Below, one piece after another: positions 57,321-64,000 of a stretch of 64,000 bases of DNA (positions are counted from its first letter, which is position 1; each line of letters starts with the position of its first letter). Source of the DNA: Arthrinium phaeospermum (Eukaryota; Ascomycota; Sordariomycetes; Amphisphaeriales; Apiosporaceae); the NCBI GenBank assembly GCA_006503535.1, contig QYRS01000013.1, forward strand, positions 806,001-870,000, read 5' to 3'. The notes below the pieces were generated by a model, which was given only the letters and a program-made list of their open reading frames with translations, had not been told where the DNA came from and ran no database searches. Made by a program: the position numbers and the translations under genes.

Positions 57321-59749
57321 TGCTTCGATCCAACAGTGTGCAGTAGACACCTGCCAAACAGGTACTTGCGCCCAGCCTAACAAATATTCAGTTCAGTAAG
57401 CTCTGTATGTGTCAAATGTTGGTGCTGGAGGAAGGATGATGGCCAGCGTGACAGAGCAGCTGGAAAATAAGGAAGGTGGGGGGTATGTAGATTCCAGATG
57501 GGAGATCCGTACGGTGCTGTGAAGCGCAATGAAGTCCAGAATGCGCCCCTCCCATGCAGCGACTGTTTCCCACTCTCGAATGCTAGTAGATGGTGCCGCC
57601 TACCTTCTTTGGTAAAAAAATAAGTACGGCTGCCTGGGGCATCACATGCATACCCTGGGGCTCCAAGATCAGGACGATGCAGGTGAGAGTGGGCAGTGGC
57701 GGCCAGAACTATGGTGCTGAAGATGCTCAGATGGTGTCGGAAGTAGAACCCGATCCGAACGGCCTTGAACAAGTAGAGTCGGTACAAAGGCTTGGTAGAA
57801 ACGGGAAGCTTGTGTTATGCTGTGGTATCTGCCACCCGCTCTAGTCGTGGAAATGTTCTGTTCTAGAGGATGTAGGCATACAGAGGTGGAGAGGACGAAG
57901 GATTGCGTGAATGTTTCCCGGAACAAATGACAGGGAAATGGCAAAGAAGCAATCGTTGGGTTTTGGGAACAATCGCCGAGCAGGGGGGTTCGTGAATGCA
58001 GCGGTCGAATCGAATCGTTCGGATCGTGGGTGGTTGGAACAACAGAGATGAGGTCGTGATTTATCTGGGTGTGAATTTCGACAGGTTCATTGTGCGCGAA
58101 GGCGGACAATACATTGTAAGGCAGTGAATACAATTGTTGCTCCGACCCGATTGTAGCCCATTTTCGAAGTGAACAGTGGGTGAGGCCTCGAAACAAAATG
58201 AGTTCGGCAGACTGCGATAGGTAAACCACACGGGCTGATAGCTCAGTTCGTGGGATGTCAATTGGAGGATTGAAACCAACAATACACGCGCCTGCGAATA
58301 AGGTGAGGCGCGACTTCCTTAGGACCAAGACATGGACTTGGGGTCGAACCGCGCTAAGGATGTTGCAGTTAGCGCTTTCGTGGTGGGAAGAGCCTGAGCT
58401 GACCAGTCAATCAGCAGTGCTGAGAACCAGTACCGGTACCAGCCAGCAGGGATCTTAGCAGTGCGCCGAGCTTGGACGAAGTGGGGGTGGGGCAAGGCCG
58501 CTGCTTTTTGATTGTTTGATTCATCAATTCGCCGGCGGGTGGTAACTGACAACGCTGGGGTATATATGCAATAAGCAATATCTGCGTAGTCGTACATTCT
58601 GCATACCAGCGCATACTGCATATCCAACTATGCAATGCTTTGACCTGCTTTGACCCCTTTTTACATCATAATCGGTCTTTTCCAGGCCCGATTGGCTCGG
58701 GTGTTGAAATTGGTGCTGGATGTGACTTTATCCAGGTATAGGTCAACCGGTACCGTAGGAATCCAGCTTCGGACCTCATCTTCCAGCCTACTCAAGAACA
58801 TGGCCATTTCTAGTACTATTTGAGGCGTTTTTGAAGATGCTCGAGAAGCCTCGTTGGTCCTGACCTCGAACCAACCCCAAGCACCGTACCGGAGCCATCG
58901 CGCACCATCGTATCGGCTCTGTTAGCCTAGTCAACGGGAGGAGGCAGGAGGAGGCAGGAATTGGTGAGAGAAGGGGTTCAGATGGTGCGATGTACAATGA
59001 CTAATCAATATGTAATTATCCTTCTATCCCAACTTTTGTGTGGAATAAGCACTAATCGATTGGGATAATAGGATGTATGCACTATGCGCGTACATGCAAT
59101 TAATCCCCAGCGTTGTGGTAACTTCCTCCTCATCTACCGGCTTCCATGTGAGACAAGACAAGCACGAAACATGTGGTAAAACCAACAGGAAGCCGTTGGT
59201 GGCCGAGAACTCCTACATATGCACTTCTATTCAATGCCCAGTATTGCGAACGCTGCAACTGAAGATATTGATCTGCTTTACTGAGCTTGATTCCTTTCTT
59301 CCTGTCCACGTCCTGCACCACCACGAACCCCACATAGATTCTATCTAAAAGCACAGCTACTTAGGTTCAATGTGCATTGCACCGCATGCCGTGGAAACCT
59401 TCCGTCATCGCGGTAGTCAGGCGGGGTTACTAAAACAAATTCGCATTCATCTTATGAGAAATCCATCCCATTAATAAGCCACTCCGAAAACCACCGTAGT
59501 TCTTTCCTGGAGCTAGAAAATTATAGAGCGTGAATATTCTACGCCTGTGCTCTGAAATAGCAATTGCTTCACCTAAGGCCCCCGGTTTCTCTTTTTGAAA
59601 AATTTCATGTGGGCAAGTGCTAGTTAGGTGACATCATTCGCTGTTATCCCTACCGTCCTCAGAGGATAGGTAGATATTTGTGGCTAGCCCATTGATTTAT
59701 ATATCTACAAACTTGACACTTCTATAGTCTTGGGGCCCGTCTACTCAAG
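57321..59749. other. Gene-poor interval between divergent genes
   Basis: About 2.4 kb between the helicase and glutathione synthetase starts. A 219-codon minus-strand frame at 57669-58328 has no early ATG and no family-like sequence, and is not called. A short inverted repeat (GCGCTAA/TTAGCGC) occurs near 58350-58376. It should hold both promoters. Confidence 0.5.
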
Positions 59750-61550
59750 ATGCCTTCAACTATGCCTGCCGTTTACCCCCCTGATCTCACGACCTCCGAG
59801 GGTGAGAGGTTGGTCGAGGTGGTCAAGGACTGGGCCGCTGCCCACGGGCTTTCAGTTCGACCACCACCAACCGTCGTGTCGGCCGAGACCGACCCCGCCG
59901 GTATTCTGTCGACGGCGGTGCCGGTGACGCTCTTCCCAAGTCCCTTCCCGCAGGTCTGCTTCGACCAGGGCAAGGTGGCCCAGAAGGCCTACAACGAGCT
60001 GTATGCCGCAATCAGCCAGGACGAGGAGTTCCTGGCCCAGATCGTCAAAGAGTAGGCGCGCTGTATCCAGAGAAGCGGGTTTTGAAAACAACACTAACAG
60101 CGACGTTCAGTATCGGCGATAGCGATGACTTCATCACAGAGCTATGGAAGGTTCACCTGAGAGTCAACGAGGAGGGATATGTCCAGGCAAGCAGCATGAT
60201 ATGTTTCACCAGCCCGAATAGTCTATACTGACAGGATCCTAGCATATGTCGCTTGGTCTGTTCCGCTCGGATTACATGGTCCACCAAAGCACGCCTGAAG
60301 CAGATCCACAGGTTAAGCAAGTCGAGTTCAACACCATAGCCTCTTCGTTTGGAGGACTTTCTTCGCAAACCTCGGCGCTCCACAAGTATGAGACTCTACC
60401 TTCTTCACCCAGCGGGCAGCTGAAGTAACCGGATTCTAGGTATCTTGCTGTAAACGAGTACGCACTACTGGAGCAGCCGATCTCTCAGGGGCAACTGACT
60501 CTCCCGACCAACCTGTGCACACGAGGTCTTGCTGCCGGCATCAAGCAGGCCTTCATCGCTTATGGCCAGCCGGCCACCGCCCACTCCAAGTGCGTCATCT
60601 TCTTGGTCCAGGATGGTGAGCGCAACGTCTTCGACCAGCGCCACCTCGAGTACGAGGTCCAGTCGCCCCCTAGCACTATCCCCGTGTTCCGGCTGGCCTA
60701 CTCCGACATAAAACAACACACCCAACTTGCCGAGGGCGGCGGCCGGCAGCTTCTGTATAGCCCGCCCCAGCTCCCGAAGCACACCTTCGAGGTCGCCGTT
60801 GTATATATGCGCAGCGGCTACGGCCCCAGTGACTACCCAGACGCCTCGGCCTGGGATGCCCGCTACCACATCGAGCGGTCCGCCGCCATCAAGTGCCCCA
60901 GCGTCCTGACCCAGGTGGCCGGCACCAAAAAGGTCCAACAAGTTCTCGCGACGCCTGCGGACGAGTCCTCGACCGGGCCCTCAATCCTTAGCCGCTTCAT
61001 CAGCTCCGACGACGACCGCAACATCCGGCGCCCCCACCACACCGACGACACCATCGCCGCGCTCCAGCGCACCTTCACCAACATCTACCCGCTGGACTCT
61101 AGCGCCGCGGGCAAGAAGGCTCGCGCCATCGCCCTCGACGAGGAGCAATGCCAGTCGTACGTACTGAAGCCGCAGCGCGAGGGTGGCGGCAACAACATCT
61201 ACCGCTCGGCCATCCCGGGATTCCTCAAGTCCATCCCGGAGGCCCACTGGGATGCGTACATCCTCATGGAACTCATCACACCGCCCCCTGTGCGCAACAC
61301 GATCCTGCGCTTGGGTAAGCTGGAACAAGGCGGCGTTATCTGCGAACTCGGAATCTATGGTACTTGTCTCTGGGACCAGCGCGAAAAGCAGGGCCATGGC
61401 ATCATCATGAACGAGCAGGCTGGGTATTTATTAAGGACCAAGGGCGACAAGAGCGAGGAGGGTGGTGTCGCAGCGGGATTCGGTTGTATGGACAGCTGTG
61501 CGCTCGTGAGCACCGAGTTTGCTAAGAAAAGCGCCGAAAGACATGGATAG
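59750..61550 (+). CDS. gsh2: Glutathione synthetase (eukaryotic type)
   Basis: The model is join(59750..60051, 60111..60186, 60243..60385, 60440..61550), 1632 nt, 543 aa. It joins gamma-glutamylcysteine and glycine with ATP, the last step of glutathione synthesis, in the cytosol. Family motifs include SLGLFRSDYMVH (~128), QVEFNTIASSFGGLS (~150), the Gly-rich lid KPQREGGGNNIY (~408) and MELITPP (~440), and a C-terminal AAGFGCMDSCALV. Length matches fungal enzymes, slightly above the roughly 490 aa of yeast owing to a loop near 300-320. The second intron (60187-60242) is GC-AG (CAG|GCAAGC), required for phase and for the VQHMSLGLF junction; introns 1 and 3 are GT-AG. ATG 59750 has an alternative MPAV start four codons on. 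Confidence 0.95.
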
Positions 61551-62322
61551 GTAAATACCCGTGCTTGTAGAGTATTCACTGCGACCACAAGGGCTTGCAA
61601 TGTTGGGTTTATGCATAATTAGATAGGAATGGCAAGGCATAAATGACATACATGCTTCTCCACCAGAGTCCGAGTGTGGCAGTCACATGTAAAGGAAAAC
61701 CAAGGTTGCCTTGTGAAATAGTTTGTCTATTCGCTGAGTGGTGCAGGCAATGTTTTGCCCTTCAAGTTCTCCAAGGTGATATTCTCACGGAAAATGGAGA
61801 CGAGCAGGCTGTCTATCTACGTTCTTCATGATCAGAATGCATCTCTTTCCCTTAAACCGCAAAAACGCCGCTCAGATGGTCCAGTTCATGTCAAGGGGGT
61901 TGAAAGGAAAAAATTCATGCGAAGATGACGACGAATCGACCCTTGACTTCATTCGTTCGTCTCTTCCCTTCCGACCTTCACCGGTCTCTTGAATCCTGAA
62001 ACTCCCATTGTCCTCTTTACCAGACCGATGAGGATCCACGTATAATGCCCAAAACCCTTGTACAGCTGTACAGCACACCCAACAGCACGACCATGACACT
62101 TACAAGCTCACGCGGGAGGAGAACGACGGCAGCAACAAGAACGACGCCCCATCGACGTAGACGAGCAATGTGATGGTCGAAATTAGCATCGCGAGACCTC
62201 GTATCATCGGGTGCGCTCTTGTGTCCGTGTTCCCATTGACGATCACCTTCCCAGTCTGACGTTTCCCAGTCGTCAGACTGGCTTTCATCGGCAGTATCGT
62301 CATCTTCCTCGGGCTGGGGTTG
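61551..62322. other. Convergent intergenic region with in-frame DnaJ extension
   Basis: About 770 bp between glutathione synthetase and the DnaJ stop codon. The 62017-62322 part stays open on the minus strand in the DnaJ frame (see separate entry). A competing two-exon frame, 62303-62112 joined to 62065-61949, also fits. Nothing is seen in 61551-61948 beyond 3' UTR-like sequence. Confidence 0.5.
62017..62322 (-). other. In-frame 101-codon extension after the DnaJ stop codon
   Basis: Directly after the TGA at 62325-62323 the same frame continues for 101 sense codons to a TAA at 62019-62017. The predicted sequence begins QPQPEEDDDTADESQSDDW. It is acidic and Trp-rich for some 45 residues and ends in a hydrophobic stretch starting WGVVLVAAVVLLPREL and continuing SVMVVLLGVLY. 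It could be reached by stop-codon readthrough (UGA followed by C is a weak stop context) or belong to a separate small gene. It may also be a chance open frame. Confidence 0.35.
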
Positions 62323-64000
62323 TCAGCCAAATTGGAAGCCTCCGGGGAAGCCACCAGGTCGGCGACCACCACCAGCTGAGAAGCGGGCGCCTCCAAAGCC
62401 CTCTCCGCCTCCAAAGCCGCCTCCGCCGTTCATCATGCTGAAGAGGATCTCGGGGTCAATGCCACCCATGCCTCCGCCCATGCCTCCTCCCATGCCGCCG
62501 CCTCCGGAGAACATGTCGGAGGGGTCAACCAGATCTTCACCGCTATCATAGCGAGCACGTTTTCTAGACATACAGTTAGCACCCAATTCATCACATCTTG
62601 GTAGTTCTCGAGAACTTACTGAGGGTCGCTCAAGGTTTCGTAGGCTTCACCTATATCCTTGAAGCGCTCGGCTGCGGCGTCATCTCCGGGGTTCTTGTCA
62701 GGATGGTGGACAATAGCCAACTTGCGGTAAGCCTTCTTGATCTGGACATCGTCGGCACTCTTCTCAACATTGAGGATCTTGTAGTAGTCCTTGCGTTGGC
62801 TCTTCTTGAGCTCAAGCTCTGCCTTGCGGACCTCCTTGGGAATGGTTCTGTCCTCGGGATCCATCTCTTGAAGGGACTTCCACTCGCGGACAGCATCCTC
62901 CCAGCGTTCAGCTTGACCCAAAGCATTCGCCTTTGTCTTGCGTGCCTTCATGTATTGGGGATCGAGGCTGACGGCCCTGTCGCAGTCAGCGACGGCCTCG
63001 TTGTATTGCTTCAGCTTCAATCGGCAAAGCGCCCGGTTCTGCAGAAGCTTGGCATTTGTACCACGGTTGGTAGGGTCCACCTCCAAGGCTGACGAGTATT
63101 TGTCAAAGGCAGCCTGCCACCGGCCAGCCTTGTAATCGGTGTTGCCTTCTTCCTTCATGCGGTCAAGCTTCTGAACGGTCCGGAGCCACTTAACAGCATC
63201 ACGGAAGTCTGGGTCACAACTGAGAGCCTTGCGGAAATGTTGAATGGCCTTGTCATTGTCACCCTGGCAATACAAAGCACGTCCACGCAGTACCAATGCT
63301 TCGGGATCTTGGCTGTTGAACCTGAGGAGGGACATGGCTACGTTTTGAGCCTCGCCGAGGGAGTTGATGCCGCCGATCTTGAGATGGGCTGCACCTCTCA
63401 TCAGTTGCCACTTGCGCGGCTTCATCGATCCGACGCCTAACAGCTTTTCGGCTTGATCCAAGGCATGCAGCACCATGGAGCCAGAGGTGCCGTTGTGCAG
63501 AGCATCTTGGGCAGCCTTGACGTGCAACGACATTTCCTTAGCAGCGGCCATATCCTTAGCCGATGCAGGCGGTTGAATGCGGCTGAAAGTTGTCAAAGCC
63601 TCTTCAGGTCGTCCTAAGCTGGTATAGATGCGAGCAAGCCGAAGCAGGAACTTGGGGTTGTTTGGTTCACGGTCAACAGCCCGCAGACAATCATCGAGGG
63701 CAGCTTCATATTGCCCGTTGGACATGTAAGCCGCGGCACGGTTGCTCAAGAACGTTGCCGAATCGGGAATTAATTCCACGGCTACAAGAGGAAAATGTCA
63801 GTCAAAATTCTCTGTCTTGCAAGTGAAGGGGCAGGGCAGTGCTGAAAAATCTCAGCACGCTGTAGCATACCTCTGGAGTACTGTATGATGGCATTTCGAT
63901 AATCCCTCTCCTTGAAGAACTTGTTGCCCGCAACCTTGTACGACTCAGCCTCGTCCGCTGTGGTGGGCACAGGACTGGAGGGGTTGGAGCGATGAGGTGG
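62323..64000 (-). CDS. TPR-DnaJ co-chaperone (DNAJC7-like), 5' end beyond the window
   Basis: The model is complement(join(62323..62563, 62620..63781, 63871..>64000)), 510 codons visible plus stop. The start codon lies past the right edge; the visible N-terminus is [19 protein letters not shown]. Tandem TPR units run from [19 protein letters not shown] through repeats such as [20 protein letters not shown] and [20 protein letters not shown]. The J domain follows ([32 protein letters not shown] with the HPD triad). A Gly/Phe/Met-rich tail ends in FQFG, the same ending as human DNAJC7. Such proteins bind Hsp70 and Hsp90 through TPRs and stimulate Hsp70 through the J domain, in the cytosol. Introns of 89 and 56 bp are canonical. 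Confidence 0.93.

Noticed and set aside
57669..58328. 219-codon minus-strand frame
   Set aside because: It opens with TTG, has no early ATG, no family-like segments and no splice partners; it lies in the divergent promoter region.
58226..58380. tRNA-like pieces (GATAGCTCAGTTCG and GGTTCGACCCC on opposite strands)
   Set aside because: They are on different strands and no cloverleaf can be built from either.
1..64000. CRISPR arrays, insertion sequences, rRNA genes
   Set aside because: None seen; the window is fungal nuclear DNA and only simple microsatellites repeat.

Overview
The window looks like nuclear DNA of a filamentous ascomycete (Pezizomycotina, most likely Sordariomycetes). Genes are split by short introns (mostly 49-150 bp) with GT(A/G)AGT-type donors and CTAAC/CTGAC branch sites. 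Proteins include a Neurospora-type dynactin p62, Arp8 and a GT69 mannosyltransferase. The first 1.2 kb is extremely A+T-rich and stop-riddled, as left by repeat-induced point mutation (RIP). All spliced models below were joined by hand: each intron has GT-AG (or GC-AG) ends, phases match, and exon lengths sum to a multiple of three.

Layout. 1-1200 is AT-rich RIP-like DNA. 1524-3546 (-) is a seven-exon Zn(II)2Cys6 regulator that is easily missed because its exons are small. 6687-7864 (+) is a conserved fungal protein of unknown function. 9156-11741 (+) is a poly-Q zinc-cluster regulator. 13784-14674 (+) is a multi-pass membrane protein. 15372-18240 (-) is a large fungal protein of unknown function. 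21633-23492 (+) is dynactin p62. 23983-25037 (-) is ribosomal protein eS7. 25995-26498 (+) is a small membrane protein. 27359-28581 (+) is a zinc alcohol dehydrogenase. 29398-30234 (-) is an orphan. 30858-33217 (-) is Arp8. 33726-34674 (-) is a Mid2/Wsc-like surface protein. 35197-36489 (+) is a CAP59/GT69 mannosyltransferase. 39613-41859 (+) is an F-box/WD40 protein. 44217-45416 (+) is a micro-exon gene for a secreted Arg/Gly peptide. 46388-48774 (+) is an LtrA-type membrane protein. 49057-50724 (-) is an amidase. 51744-57320 (-) is a 1858-aa SNF2 helicase. 59750-61550 (+) is glutathione synthetase. 62323-64000 (-) is a TPR-DnaJ co-chaperone cut by the window end.

This is mostly housekeeping DNA with no operon-like clusters. 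Long gene-poor stretches separate the genes (3547-6686, 18241-21632, 36490-39612, 41860-44216, 57321-59749).

The most unusual locus is 44217-45416. It encodes a signal peptide, an acidic pro-region ending in a Kex2-type Lys-Arg site, and a 44-residue peptide made almost only of Arg, Gly and Asn. That peptide is written on six micro-exons of 12-36 nt, separated by short introns that look like copies of one another. The second most unusual feature is a 101-codon in-frame extension downstream of the DnaJ stop codon (UGA-C), ending in a hydrophobic segment.
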